This document shows positions 36,938 to 45,885 of a DNA stretch of 64,000 nt, in pieces; positions within the stretch are counted from its first letter, which is position 1, and each line of letters opens with the position of its first letter. Source of the stretch: Thalassobacillus devorans (GTDB taxonomy: Bacteria; Bacillota; Bacilli; Bacillales; Halobacillaceae); the NCBI RefSeq assembly GCF_011761345.1, contig NZ_JAASRY010000005.1, positions 1-64,000 of the forward strand, written 5' to 3'. The notes below the pieces were generated by a model. The model was not told the DNA's origin. It saw only the letters and a list, made by a program, of their open reading frames with translations, and did not search any database. Both the position numbers and the translations under genes were made by a program.

Positions 36938-38038
36938 ATGCCTTGGTCCCTTCTCCTTGGGTTAGTACCTCGGAAAGTATGGCTTTGGTTGATTGGTATG
37001 CTGGTAGCTCTTTTCCTTCTGCAAATGCTCTTGTATGCTTCCGTCATTACAGGACTGATCGGTTATCAAAAGTCTTCCTCTAGTGAGGAGGTGAGGTCTG
37101 TAGATGTAGTGAATGGAACAGCGCAAGTTTCGTCTGCATTAGAAGAGTACCGTCCTCTATTCGAAGAATATGCTGAAAAGTATGGGGTCTCCAAGTATGT
37201 GGAGCTTCTCTTGGCCAAAACGATGCAGGAATCGGGAGGACGTCTTGATGATGTGATGCAAGCCAGTGAATCTCTCGGTCTACCACCAAACACGATTGAG
37301 GATCCCGAAAGAAGTATTAATGTTGGTATCAGATACTTCTCGGAGATGCTGGAGAAAGCAGGAGGAGATATTAAGCTAACACTCCAAGCTTACAACTTCG
37401 GTGGAGGGTTCATTGATTACGCAAACGAACACAACAATGGAGAATACAGTAAAGAGTTAGCGGTCGAATTTTCAAGAATGAAGTACCAGAGATTGAAGCA
37501 TACAGGCATGTATTCCTGCATTAGACCGGAGTCGGCAGAAACAGGAGCTTGTTATGGAGATATTGGTTATGTTGAGGCCGTTTTAAGTTACCTTAAAGGT
37601 GGAGTTATTGAAGCAGATTTGCAACCAACGGGAGATTGGGTGATGCCCATTGAAGGAGCACTCACCCAGACATCTGATTACGGCATGCGCCCAGATCCTT
37701 TTGATGGAACACCGGATATGCATAGAGGTATAGACTTTGCTTGTACGAACGCCGTAACGCCAATTCAAAGCGTAGATAACGGTCAAGTTGTTGAGGTGGA
37801 AAGAAGTAACTCTGGCTATGGAAATAACGTTCTTGTGAAACACGAGGAGGGGCTTTATAGTCACTATGCTCATCTGTATACGATAAGTGTACAAAGCGGA
37901 GAGATGGTCCAAAAAGGGTCAAAAGTAGGCAAGTGTGGTTCGACAGGAAACTCTACAGGACCCCATCTTCATTTTGAAGTTATGACCAAAAATCAATATC
38001 GTTCGGACGTAGATCCTGCCCCTTATCTTGGGCTTTAA
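36938..38038 (+). CDS. Bifunctional cell-wall hydrolase (lytic transglycosylase + M23 peptidase)
   Basis: The 366-aa product has a TM anchor (LIGMLVALFLLQMLLYASVI), then an SLT-like domain with the catalytic Glu in AKTMQESGGRLDDVMQASES and LTLQAYNFGGGF, and a C-terminal M23 (LytM) zinc peptidase domain with HRGIDFAC, SHYAHLY and GPHLHFEV. Such enzymes open the peptidoglycan for the conjugation channel, as CwlT does in ICEBs1 with a different second domain. It acts outside the membrane. Confidence 0.92.
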   Translation: MPWSLLLGLVPRKVWLWLIGMLVALFLLQMLLYASVITGLIGYQKSSSSEEVRSVDVVNGTAQVSSALEEYRPLFEEYAEKYGVSKYVELLLAKTMQESGGRLDDVMQASESLGLPPNTIEDPERSINVGIRYFSEMLEKAGGDIKLTLQAYNFGGGFIDYANEHNNGEYSKELAVEFSRMKYQRLKHTGMYSCIRPESAETGACYGDIGYVEAVLSYLKGGVIEADLQPTGDWVMPIEGALTQTSDYGMRPDPFDGTPDMHRGIDFACTNAVTPIQSVDNGQVVEVERSNSGYGNNVLVKHEEGLYSHYAHLYTISVQSGEMVQKGSKVGKCGSTGNSTGPHLHFEVMTKNQYRSDVDPAPYLGL

Positions 38039-38053
38039 GAAAGGAGAAAATGG

Positions 38054-38632
38054 ATGAATAGACGTTTACTTTTTGGCCTGTTTGTCGTTCTGTTAATCGT
38101 CCTCACTTCGGTTAATATTTATGCTGCACGCACATTACCGAATGACAATCTCCAGGAAGATCTGCATCACTTGGAAGTGAAAAACGAAAAGATAATGGAA
38201 GAAAAAACTGAATTAGCGATGAAGTTACAAACACAGGAACCTGCTGACATTCAAGCGAGATATAACGCTTTAGTTAAGCAGGTTTCTTCGTTTATAGAGG
38301 TAGCTTTTCAACAGAATAAAAAGACTTATCAAGAAAGGAAAGATGAAGCACACAAGGTAATGAGTAAAGGCTTAGCTGCAACTTTCTTTCCTACAGATAC
38401 CTATAAAGGAGATAGGAAAACAGAGGTAGATGAAGTAGAAATATTCATCAAAACAGGTAATCTCACAAACAATCAAGCAAGTGTATTAGTTAAGTTTAAA
38501 CATACTCTCTATTCTTTGCAGAGCGAACATAAGCAGGTATCTCCAGTGTTTCTCAAAATAAATGTTCATAGAGAAGAAGGGCGCTGGATGATAACAGATT
38601 TTCAAGACGTCGAAGAGGAGAGATATACATGA
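38054..38632 (+). CDS. VirB8-like conjugation protein
   Basis: The 192-aa product has one N-terminal TM segment (LLFGLFVVLLIVLTSVNIYA), a short coiled coil and a C-terminal domain of about 110 residues with the alpha-beta pattern of NTF2-like VirB8/TcpC domains (VDEVEIFIKTGNLTNNQASV, SPVFLKINVHREEGRWMITD). It is bitopic with the domain outside. The next gene overlaps its stop. Confidence 0.55.
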   Translation: MNRRLLFGLFVVLLIVLTSVNIYAARTLPNDNLQEDLHHLEVKNEKIMEEKTELAMKLQTQEPADIQARYNALVKQVSSFIEVAFQQNKKTYQERKDEAHKVMSKGLAATFFPTDTYKGDRKTEVDEVEIFIKTGNLTNNQASVLVKFKHTLYSLQSEHKQVSPVFLKINVHREEGRWMITDFQDVEEERYT

Positions 38633-39492
38633 AAAAACAAACAAAACACATCACGGAAGGAACCACGAATAAATATCTTATTGGATTAAGCGTCATGGCC
38701 ATGGCGCTTCTTTTTTTCTTATTTTCTGGTTTTATCTTTGGTGATGAAGAGCAGAGTGAAGTTCAACAAACGCCTGTCAATGAACCTCTGAACCTACAAG
38801 GAGCAGGCGAACTGACCATTAAGGATTGGGTTTATAATCCAACGAAAAATCTGATGGTTGTCACCATAAATATCAATAAATCAACAGCTTTATTAGATGA
38901 ATCGTTGAGCTTTAAGGCTCAGGAAAAAGAGCATCCAAAGCGCGATCTTCCAACGCACGTAGAGTACAACGATGAAAGCAGATATGTCATTAGTATCCAA
39001 CAGGTAAGTCCTTCCTTTGATGTCATGGCCTTAGATGTTAATAAGGAAGAAAACATTATGATATTCACTGAAAAGAATAACCAAAATTCCCTGAAAGGGG
39101 GTGAGGAAAAGAAAGAGCTGGCACGTATTTATACTGATCAACGTAAAGTGAAAATGGACAAACAATTAAACATTTTAACGGAGCAGGAATATGAGGTAGC
39201 TGCTGTATCTGAACAGATCGAAGAGTCGAAAGAAACAATAAAAGAGAAGAAGAAAAGTATTCAAGCGATCGATGAACGAATCAAAGAACTTGATCAGAAA
39301 ACCGTAGAGTTGGAATCAGAGCTTCTTTACGATACGGAGGAAGAGAAAAAGCAAACAGAGTCTAGAATTCATCACCTAGAAAATGAAAAAGATCAGATCA
39401 ATCAAGAGGCAGCTGAACATGAATTAACCATTCAAACCATCGTTGAGAAGATTGAGATGTTGGAAGAAAAACGGGAGATGATTTCGAAATAA
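38629..39492 (+). CDS. Membrane-anchored coiled-coil conjugation protein
   Basis: The 287-aa product has one TM segment (YLIGLSVMAMALLFFLFSGFIF), a beta-rich domain at about 55-130 and a long coiled coil of E/K/Q-rich heptads from about 175 to the end. It probably spans part of the cell envelope in the transfer channel. It is the last gene before the putative oriT. No family recognised. Confidence 0.55.
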   Translation: MKKQTKHITEGTTNKYLIGLSVMAMALLFFLFSGFIFGDEEQSEVQQTPVNEPLNLQGAGELTIKDWVYNPTKNLMVVTININKSTALLDESLSFKAQEKEHPKRDLPTHVEYNDESRYVISIQQVSPSFDVMALDVNKEENIMIFTEKNNQNSLKGGEEKKELARIYTDQRKVKMDKQLNILTEQEYEVAAVSEQIEESKETIKEKKKSIQAIDERIKELDQKTVELESELLYDTEEEKKQTESRIHHLENEKDQINQEAAEHELTIQTIVEKIEMLEEKREMISK

Positions 39493-39509
39493 AAGGGTCT
39501 TGGGTTGTG

Positions 39510-39685
39510 ATAAAGGTCAACACAGCGTCCACACATCACCTGTGCAAGGACCACACATCAAGATGAATACACGAATGGTTGTTCCTGTTTTAGCAACACA
39601 GCGACCGCACATCTGGAGATTTTCTTGTTCCCTCGTTTTGCCCGGCTCTGCCGGGATTCACACGCCAAGTGGGAACAAAAACCCC
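39510..39685 (+). other. Candidate oriT (origin of transfer)
   Basis: This non-coding interval before the relaxosome genes has a 20-bp direct repeat with two mismatches: CAACACAGCGTCCACACATC (39518-39537) and 39594-39613, with a third partial copy CCACACATC at 39551-39559. A nested hairpin follows: outer arms TTGTTCCC (39625-39632) and GGGAACAA (39671-39678), inner stem CCCGGC/GCCGGG (39641-39655). Iterons plus inverted repeats beside a MobC-like/relaxase gene pair are typical of oriT. The nic site is not defined. Confidence 0.7.
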
Positions 39686-39742
39686 TTATGCTCTTCTCTT
39701 TATTCACTAGTATTAGTGACTTCATCAAAAGGAGGGACTTTC

Positions 39743-40000
39743 ATGGAAGTAAGAATTCGTTATATGGATCCGAAAACCGTTCAACGAATTGACGAACTTG
39801 CGGAAGAAAAAGGATTAAGTCGGCAAGAGTTTTTACATGCTCAGTTGCAACAGTTAGCTGTCTTTCGAGAAGAGAACAATCGTGAACAAAGACTACAGCA
39901 ATTAGTCGATCGAAACATTCAAACGATGGTCCATTGTTATACAGCCATTCGAGAAATGAATGAGTTCTTACATTTTGATGAAACAGGTGAGGACGTATGA
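39743..40000 (+). CDS. MobC-like ribbon-helix-helix relaxosome protein
   Basis: The 85-aa product begins MEVRIRYMDPKTVQRIDELAEEKGLSRQEFLHAQLQQL, a ribbon-helix-helix DNA-binding domain, with a helical tail. AAAGGAGGGA lies 5 bases before the ATG at 39743. It overlaps the relaxase start by 4 bases and lies just after the oriT repeats, so it probably binds oriT. Confidence 0.75.
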   Translation: MEVRIRYMDPKTVQRIDELAEEKGLSRQEFLHAQLQQLAVFREENNREQRLQQLVDRNIQTMVHCYTAIREMNEFLHFDETGEDV

Positions 40001-41160
40001 ATGAAACTGTTACTCCGGGAGTGGTTTTAAAAACGAAATTTGTGACAGCCAATAAGAAAGGATTTCAAGATTATGTGCAATACGTGGACCGTGAAGAAGC
40101 GAAAGGAAAAGGGGAAGCTCATCGGTCCATGTTTAGTTTATATAATCACTATATGGACGACCCGGATAAAACCTCTGCCTTGTTTACTCAGCAATCGGAT
40201 CGTTTATCGATGGAAGGAAAACAAGGGATTAAATCATTGTTTGAGCAGGCTCAAAAGAAGAACAGTATCATGTGGCAAGACGTAATCACATTTGATAATG
40301 AGTGGCTTCAAAATCGAGGCGTTTATGATTCAAAAACGCACACCTTAGATGAAGATGCTTTAAAGCAAGTGACAAGAAAATCCATGCAGGCCATGATGAA
40401 AAAAGAAGGATTACAAGAAAGTGCTATCTGGTCAGCGGCCATCCACTATAACACCGATAACATTCATATTCATGTAGCAACGGTCGAACCGAACCCGACT
40501 CGTGATCGTGGAAAGCGAAAACCCAAAACTTTAGATGCGATGAAAAGTGAAGTGGTCAATGGATTGTTAGATCGAACGCAAGAACGGAACCAAATTAACG
40601 ATTTGATCCGTGACCACATGGTGAATACAAAGAAAGAGAATAGCAGCATGAGATGGAGCAATAGAGAGATGAAACCATTGTTCCTCGAAGTGTATAATCA
40701 CTTGCCTAAAGATAAGCGACAATGGCACTATGGCTATCAGACTTTAAATCCTCTTCGACCAAAAATTGATGAACTAACAACAAGGTATTTAAATAAGTAT
40801 CACGCCAAAGATATGAAGCAGCTGCATGATAAATTGGATCAAGAGGTGTGTGAATTAAAACGAGCCTATGGCGATGGACCTAAAGATAAAAAGCGCTATC
40901 AGCATTATAAAAAAAACAAGTTAGATGATCTCTATAAACGAATGGGCAATGCATTCTTACAAGAAATGAAACGGTACGATCACCAGCAGAATCCTAGACA
41001 AACTACTAATACAAATAGCCCTTATAAGTCCATGCCTTCAGGTATTCATTTGCAACGTTCCCTAAGAAGCATTCAGCGTTCAATGGGACAAACCTATGAT
41101 CAGTTTATCAATGACTTGGATCATCAAAAGTTGGAACGAGAAATCGAAAGGGAAAGGTAG
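39997..41160 (+). CDS. MobP2-type relaxase
   Basis: The 387-aa relaxase nicks oriT and pilots the strand into the recipient. It has the three-His metal motif region HYNTDNIHIHVATVEP (His156, His158), and an N-terminal part TPGVVLKTKFVTANKKGFQDYVQYVDREEA in which Tyr residues could be the nucleophile. The layout fits Firmicutes MobP2 relaxases. It overlaps the RHH gene. The C-terminal half is basic and helical, for DNA or coupling-protein contacts. Confidence 0.85.
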   Translation: MNETVTPGVVLKTKFVTANKKGFQDYVQYVDREEAKGKGEAHRSMFSLYNHYMDDPDKTSALFTQQSDRLSMEGKQGIKSLFEQAQKKNSIMWQDVITFDNEWLQNRGVYDSKTHTLDEDALKQVTRKSMQAMMKKEGLQESAIWSAAIHYNTDNIHIHVATVEPNPTRDRGKRKPKTLDAMKSEVVNGLLDRTQERNQINDLIRDHMVNTKKENSSMRWSNREMKPLFLEVYNHLPKDKRQWHYGYQTLNPLRPKIDELTTRYLNKYHAKDMKQLHDKLDQEVCELKRAYGDGPKDKKRYQHYKKNKLDDLYKRMGNAFLQEMKRYDHQQNPRQTTNTNSPYKSMPSGIHLQRSLRSIQRSMGQTYDQFINDLDHQKLEREIERER

Positions 41161-41170
41161 GGGTACATGA

Positions 41171-41578
41171 ATGAGAAGGCGGCAAAATATAACGCTTCAT
41201 GAAGAGACGATATCGTTAATCAAAGAGTATCAGGAACAGCATCATATTCGTTATCCTGGTGATGCTTTAGACCGAATGATTGAGGAATGGGAAGCTCAGA
41301 AATCGAAGGACCATTCCCAAGAATACCTCCTGAGGTTGATGGCCCAACGCTTTCAAGAAGTGTTTTCAGAAGAGATGAAACGGCTGCGTTTAGCGGCCAA
41401 TCGTAGTGATAAGAATACGCAGGTGCTTCTTGAATTAATGAATGGTTTTGCGATGGATCAAAACTTAGAAAGCTGTGTTACGACACCGATTTTCGAGAGC
41501 CAAGCGATGAAGGATGCGAGACAAGCAGTAGAAGAAAGAATCAGTCATCAGCGTCAAAAAAGAATAAGTGCGACATAA
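41171..41578 (+). CDS. Accessory DNA-binding/relaxosome protein
   Basis: The 135-aa product starts MRRRQNITLHEETISLIKEYQEQHHIRYPGDALDRMIEEW, reminiscent of a ribbon-helix-helix domain, followed by coiled helices. It lies 10 bases after the relaxase gene. A role in relaxosome assembly is inferred from position only. Confidence 0.55.
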   Translation: MRRRQNITLHEETISLIKEYQEQHHIRYPGDALDRMIEEWEAQKSKDHSQEYLLRLMAQRFQEVFSEEMKRLRLAANRSDKNTQVLLELMNGFAMDQNLESCVTTPIFESQAMKDARQAVEERISHQRQKRISAT

Positions 41579-41638
41579 ACACAACCAGCATCAATCTAAT
41601 GGTACTCATGAGGAATTATCAATAAAGGAGATGAACGG

Positions 41639-41920
41639 ATGTTTTTATTTAACAGCAATTATGAGGTAGGTGTATTTAATCGTTTAAGCGATAATAACGA
41701 ACTGGTTATGGATGTGGGCCAAGAGGAATATAGCCTGACATTGAGTGATGAAGAAATGGACGATCTTGAACAGCATTTAATGAATCAGGAAAACTTGCTC
41801 ATTCCTTTTAATAAATCAACCAAGGAACTGATTCTGGATACCCAACCAAACTACGATGAAGAGGAAATGGAAGAGCTCATGAACATCAGTGAGGGAGCTG
41901 AATATCATGACGAAGACTAA
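41639..41920 (+). CDS. 93-aa acidic protein of unknown function
   Basis: The product (MFLFNSNYEVGVFNRLSDNN ...) is strongly acidic and beta/alpha in pattern; the C-terminus overlaps the next gene by 14 bases. AAAGGAGATG precedes the ATG. Acidic small proteins next to ArdC genes may mimic DNA or act as chaperones, but there is no direct support. Confidence 0.55.
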   Translation: MFLFNSNYEVGVFNRLSDNNELVMDVGQEEYSLTLSDEEMDDLEQHLMNQENLLIPFNKSTKELILDTQPNYDEEEMEELMNISEGAEYHDED

Positions 41921-43394
41921 ACGATCTTATAGAAAGAAAACGCCTGAACAAGTGAAAGAAGAGATCAATCATTTGACGGAAGGCATGGAGAAGAGCATCT
42001 CCAATCACTTTCATTCTCCCGAACAAATGAAGGAGTATCTAAACTTTATGGGGAAGTTCAACCAATATTCCCCACGCAATACAGCGCTGATCGATTCTCA
42101 GTTTCCAGGAGCAGAAGCTGTTGGTTCCTATGCATTCTGGAAAGAAAAAGGATATCCCGTAAACAAAGGAGAGAAAAGCTTAAAGATTCTCGTGCCCAAT
42201 CGATTAGGTCAGCAATTTCAAAATGAAGAGGGCGAATGGAAACCTTTAAAGTATGCGACGAAAAAAGAAAAGCAATTAGTTAAAGACGGTCAACTCGACA
42301 AACGAGATGGCCGTCTTGTTTATTCTACAGGAAGTGTTTTTGATATATCTCAAACCTCAGCTACTCAAAAGGATCTACCCGAGATCTTCCCTAACAAATG
42401 GATTGATGGACAGGTTGAAAACTACAGTCAGCTTCGAAGAGGGATGGAGGATATAGCTGAGAAAAATAACATACGAATTGTAGAGCCTTATGAAGAGTTA
42501 GGGGCAGCCAAAGGAGTGAGTTATACCGGACGAGGAGAAGTAGCTCTTAATCCACGTAATTCAGAGCGTCAGGACACAAAGACTCTGTTACATGAACTGA
42601 CTCATGCCAAACTTCATACAAAGGAAAACATGAATGACTACACCAAACCGGAGAAAGAATTTCAAGCAGAAATGACAGCTTATACTGTTGCCTCTTATTT
42701 CAATATTGATACCAGTGACTACTCATTGGATTATCTGCATCACTGGACCAAGGATCATGAATTTAAAGATCATGAAAAGCTATTACAAGAAGTTCAGTCA
42801 ACAGCTAAAGAATTCATTATGACCATTGAAGAATCAATCGAACAAGAAAAGGAAGGGGAGAAAAGTATGGATGCTAAAGAACAAAAACATGTAGTGGAAG
42901 AGGAGAAACAAGAAAGGGAGAAGTTACCTTCAGAAAAACTTCGGGATATGTATAGAAGCCAAGTGAACAAGTCTGAGAGGGATAGTGGACCATTTGCTAA
43001 GAAAGAAAAGACAGAAGAGGAGTATTCCCACCAAGACTTCAAAGTTGCTTATAAGAAGGAGCTCATGAATTTTATTGAACCAACCGTCGGAAAGGAGTTA
43101 GATAAAGAACAAAACGCTGACCGACAAGAACGGTTAAACCAGATGCTTGCTTTTCAAGAGACTCATAGTAAAGAAGAGGTGTATCAACTCAAAAAGGAAT
43201 CTCTTCAAGAATTGAAAGAACTGCCATTAACGGATCGCGGAGAGCAGCGACTATCGCAAATTGAAAGTAAGTTGGATCGAGAGTTCCATGAAGAGAAAGA
43301 AAAAGAAAGCACCACTTTGGAAATGAAGAAGGGGAGTAAGGAGGCTTTTAAGGAGAAGGAAAATCAAAAAGAAAAGATAGAGGTTGAACGCTAG
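41907..43394 (+). CDS. ArdC-like antirestriction protein with zincin domain
   Basis: The 495-aa product has an N-terminal ArdC-N ssDNA-binding domain (FMGKFNQYSPRNTALIDSQF, SYAFWKEKGYPVNKGEKSLKIL) and a metallopeptidase-like domain with LLHELTHAKLH (about residue 229) and FQAEMTAYTVA. The last third is a Glu/Lys-rich extension. ArdC proteins shield incoming single-stranded DNA from restriction. The ATG at 41907 has GAGGGAG upstream. Notable because the same element carries restriction systems. Confidence 0.85.
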   Translation: MTKTKRSYRKKTPEQVKEEINHLTEGMEKSISNHFHSPEQMKEYLNFMGKFNQYSPRNTALIDSQFPGAEAVGSYAFWKEKGYPVNKGEKSLKILVPNRLGQQFQNEEGEWKPLKYATKKEKQLVKDGQLDKRDGRLVYSTGSVFDISQTSATQKDLPEIFPNKWIDGQVENYSQLRRGMEDIAEKNNIRIVEPYEELGAAKGVSYTGRGEVALNPRNSERQDTKTLLHELTHAKLHTKENMNDYTKPEKEFQAEMTAYTVASYFNIDTSDYSLDYLHHWTKDHEFKDHEKLLQEVQSTAKEFIMTIEESIEQEKEGEKSMDAKEQKHVVEEEKQEREKLPSEKLRDMYRSQVNKSERDSGPFAKKEKTEEEYSHQDFKVAYKKELMNFIEPTVGKELDKEQNADRQERLNQMLAFQETHSKEEVYQLKKESLQELKELPLTDRGEQRLSQIESKLDREFHEEKEKESTTLEMKKGSKEAFKEKENQKEKIEVER

Positions 43395-43452
43395 GCAGGG
43401 AGATTTCTCCCTGTCTTTTTTTATCAAAATTTTAGAGAGGAGGAAGTGCTGC

Positions 43453-44379
43453 ATGGCCAAACATGTAAGCGCGAACCAAGTGGAGGTTGCTCGTAATGTG
43501 GATCTTGTAGACTATCTTCAACGTAAAGGGGAGCCATTGAAGAAAGAGGGAAGATACTACCGGCATCAAGTGCATGATAGCTTAGTAGTTAAAGACCAAT
43601 TGTTTGCCTGGAATTCCAGAGACGAAAAAGGAGCAGGAGTCATTAACTTCGCCAAAATGTTTTATGGAATGAGCTTTCCAGAAGCTGTGCTCGATCTGAA
43701 TGCGCAAGGTTATAAAGTCAAAGAAAATGTCCAAGAGGAAGAGCCTAGGGAGCCTTATCAATATCCTTCTCATTATGAAGTGAACGATAGGGCAAAGGCC
43801 AAAGGTTATCTTACGAATGAACGGAAGATTCACCCGAAAATTGTTGATTGGCTTGATAATAAAGATTTAATCGCACAGGACAAGCTTGGGAATGTGGTGT
43901 TTAAGTGGAAGCAGCAAGGTAAGATAGTTGGAGCTGACCGTCAAGGGACCTCTCCAATGAAAGATGGTCGTATGTTCAAAGGGATTGATAGGAACAGCCA
44001 TGGATCTGCAGGATTTTCATTGGATATTGGTAATCCTAATTCCATTTATCTGTTTGAAAGTCCGATTGATGCGTTATCTTATTGGAGTATTAAGAAAGAA
44101 AAGCTGCAGAATACTCGCTTAGTATCCATGTCAGGGCTTAAGAGGCAGACCATGATTGATGAAATAAAACGATTGGGTAAGGAAGGTCACAAAGTACGAC
44201 AAATAACGTTTTGTACGGATAATGATAAGGCTGGGAGGGAGTTTGCAAATAGATATCAAAGGTTGATGACTAATAACTTATCTACTTGTGATTTATCAAA
44301 AACAAAGGATTGGAATAACGATTTGAAGAGTATAGTTGAAAAGAATCACGATCTAGGGAATGTTACTAGTAGATGGTAA
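43453..44379 (+). CDS. TOPRIM-domain primase-like protein (DUF3991)
   Basis: The 308-aa product has an N-terminal part with VARNVDLVDYLQRKGEPLKKEGRYYR and WNSRDEKGAGVINFAKMFYGMSFPEAV, the CHC2-like/DUF3991 region, and a TOPRIM domain with IYLFESPIDALSYWS (catalytic Glu) and FCTDNDKAGREF (DxD-type). It likely primes complementary-strand synthesis in the recipient. GAGGAGG precedes the ATG at 43453. It is the last recognisable transfer gene. Confidence 0.82.
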   Translation: MAKHVSANQVEVARNVDLVDYLQRKGEPLKKEGRYYRHQVHDSLVVKDQLFAWNSRDEKGAGVINFAKMFYGMSFPEAVLDLNAQGYKVKENVQEEEPREPYQYPSHYEVNDRAKAKGYLTNERKIHPKIVDWLDNKDLIAQDKLGNVVFKWKQQGKIVGADRQGTSPMKDGRMFKGIDRNSHGSAGFSLDIGNPNSIYLFESPIDALSYWSIKKEKLQNTRLVSMSGLKRQTMIDEIKRLGKEGHKVRQITFCTDNDKAGREFANRYQRLMTNNLSTCDLSKTKDWNNDLKSIVEKNHDLGNVTSRW

Positions 44380-44461
44380 AAAGTTGAGAGTTTATTTATT
44401 ATATTCATTAAATGGACTAGGCGGTGGATATGTGTTCAAGGTATAAAAAGAGAGTAGAGAT

Positions 44462-44749
44462 CTATTCGCTTAGTAAGTGAATAGTGAAACCTTCTGTTTT
44501 AGCTAATTCGTTTAACAATTTCCAATCAAATTCATCATCGATTTCTTCATTGATGAAAAGTTTATCTATTTCATGTAAGGGCTGGTTAACTAACTCATTT
44601 AGTTGGGTTCTATCTTTATGGTCGTCAACAAAAACTCCCTTAATTAAGTGCTGATCATCAAATTTATGTATTTCTTCATTTATGAATTGTATTACCTGCC
44701 CTGTGTCTTCACTTTTTGTTAATCGATAATAAATTGCTACATTCGCCAC
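44462..44749 (-). CDS. Stand-alone serine-recombinase-like domain protein
   Basis: The 95-aa product follows the N-terminal resolvase fold pattern: VAIYYRLTKSED, GVFVDDHKDRTQLNELVNQPLHEIDKLFI and LLNELAKTEGFTIHLLSE align with AIYxRxS..., xVFxDxxxSRxxLxxL, and the final strand. The catalytic Ser site reads RLTKS and the usual Arg pair is not evident, so it is probably not an active recombinase. No C-terminal DNA-binding part. It sits leftward at the junction of transfer genes and the defence island. Confidence 0.45.
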   Translation of the reverse strand: MANVAIYYRLTKSEDTGQVIQFINEEIHKFDDQHLIKGVFVDDHKDRTQLNELVNQPLHEIDKLFINEEIDDEFDWKLLNELAKTEGFTIHLLSE

Positions 44750-44880
44750 TTGTATTACCTCCGTATTTTAGGGTATTGTTAACGATGCAACTAAACAATT
44801 TTAACACATATATAGACCAAAATTAATCACTTTTTGCTATAATAGAAAAAAGCACAAATGTTCGTGGGGTGAAGGAAAGT

Positions 44881-45885
44881 ATGTTGTATAAATTTATAGA
44901 CTTATTCGCCGGAATTGGTGGTATTCGTTTAGCATTCGAGGAATATGGCGAATGCGTTTTTTCTTCAGAGTGGGATAATAAAGCGAAAGAAACGTATAAG
45001 GTGAATTTTGGTGAGGAACCGGAGGGAGATATTACCCTAGTAGACGAAAAGGATATACCTAATCATGATATCCTTCTTGCAGGTTTTCCTTGTCAGCCGT
45101 TTTCACTCGCTGGTGTAAGTAAAAAGAACAGTTTAGGAAAGCAGCATGGATTCCTAGATGAAACACAAGGGACTTTATTTTTTGACATTGCCCGCATTAT
45201 AAAAGAAAAACAGCCCCAGGCTTTTCTTTTGGAGAATGTAAAAAACCTTAGAAGCCATGATAAAGGTAAAACTTTCAAAATGATTAAGAAGGTTTTGCAG
45301 GAAGAGTTAGGGTACACTGTTTATGATAGAATTATTAATGCAAAAGGGCTAGTACCACAAAATAGGGAGCGTATATATATTGTAGGTTTTAAAAAGCCTC
45401 TTCATTTTGAGTTCCCTAACATTCCAGAACAAGGGCCACCACTAAAAGATATCCTTGAAGATAATGTAATAGATAAATATACTTTATCTGATAAATTGTG
45501 GAATTACCTTCAAGCCTACAAAGAAAAACATAGTAAAAAAGGTAATGGTTTTGGTTTTGGCCTTGCAGACTTAAATTCCAATAGCAGAACATTATCAGCG
45601 CGTTATCATAAAGATGGAAGTGAAATATTAATACCTCAAGAGAAAGGTAAAAACCCAAGAAGACTAACACCAAGAGAATGTGCTAGATTGCAAGGATTTC
45701 CAGAAACGTTTAAAATTGAGGTAAGCGACACGGCCGCTTATAAACAATTCGGTAATAGTGTTGCAGTTCCTGTGGTTAAAGAAATAGCTAAAAACATGAT
45801 TTATGCTATAGAACAGGATAAACAGATTGAAAACGTTGAGGAGGTCGGAATCGATCATGCAGAGAGAGTTAGACAACCTACCTGA
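44881..45885 (+). CDS. Dcm-like DNA (cytosine-5) methyltransferase
   Basis: The 334-aa C5-methyltransferase has motif [20 protein letters not shown], motif [13 protein letters not shown] (nucleophile Cys71), motif [10 protein letters not shown], motif [15 protein letters not shown] and motif [12 protein letters not shown]. Partnership with an EcoRII-family nuclease and Vsr points to CCWGG as target, the same site reported for DrmMII of class 2 DISARM. The ATG at 44881 follows GGTGAAGGAAAGT. A TATAAT at 44838-44843 may be its -10 box. Overlaps the endonuclease gene by 29 bases. Confidence 0.93.
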   Translation: MLYKFIDLFAGIGGIRLAFEEYGECVFSSEWDNKAKETYKVNFGEEPEGDITLVDEKDIPNHDILLAGFPCQPFSLAGVSKKNSLGKQHGFLDETQGTLFFDIARIIKEKQPQAFLLENVKNLRSHDKGKTFKMIKKVLQEELGYTVYDRIINAKGLVPQNRERIYIVGFKKPLHFEFPNIPEQGPPLKDILEDNVIDKYTLSDKLWNYLQAYKEKHSKKGNGFGFGLADLNSNSRTLSARYHKDGSEILIPQEKGKNPRRLTPRECARLQGFPETFKIEVSDTAAYKQFGNSVAVPVVKEIAKNMIYAIEQDKQIENVEEVGIDHAERVRQPT

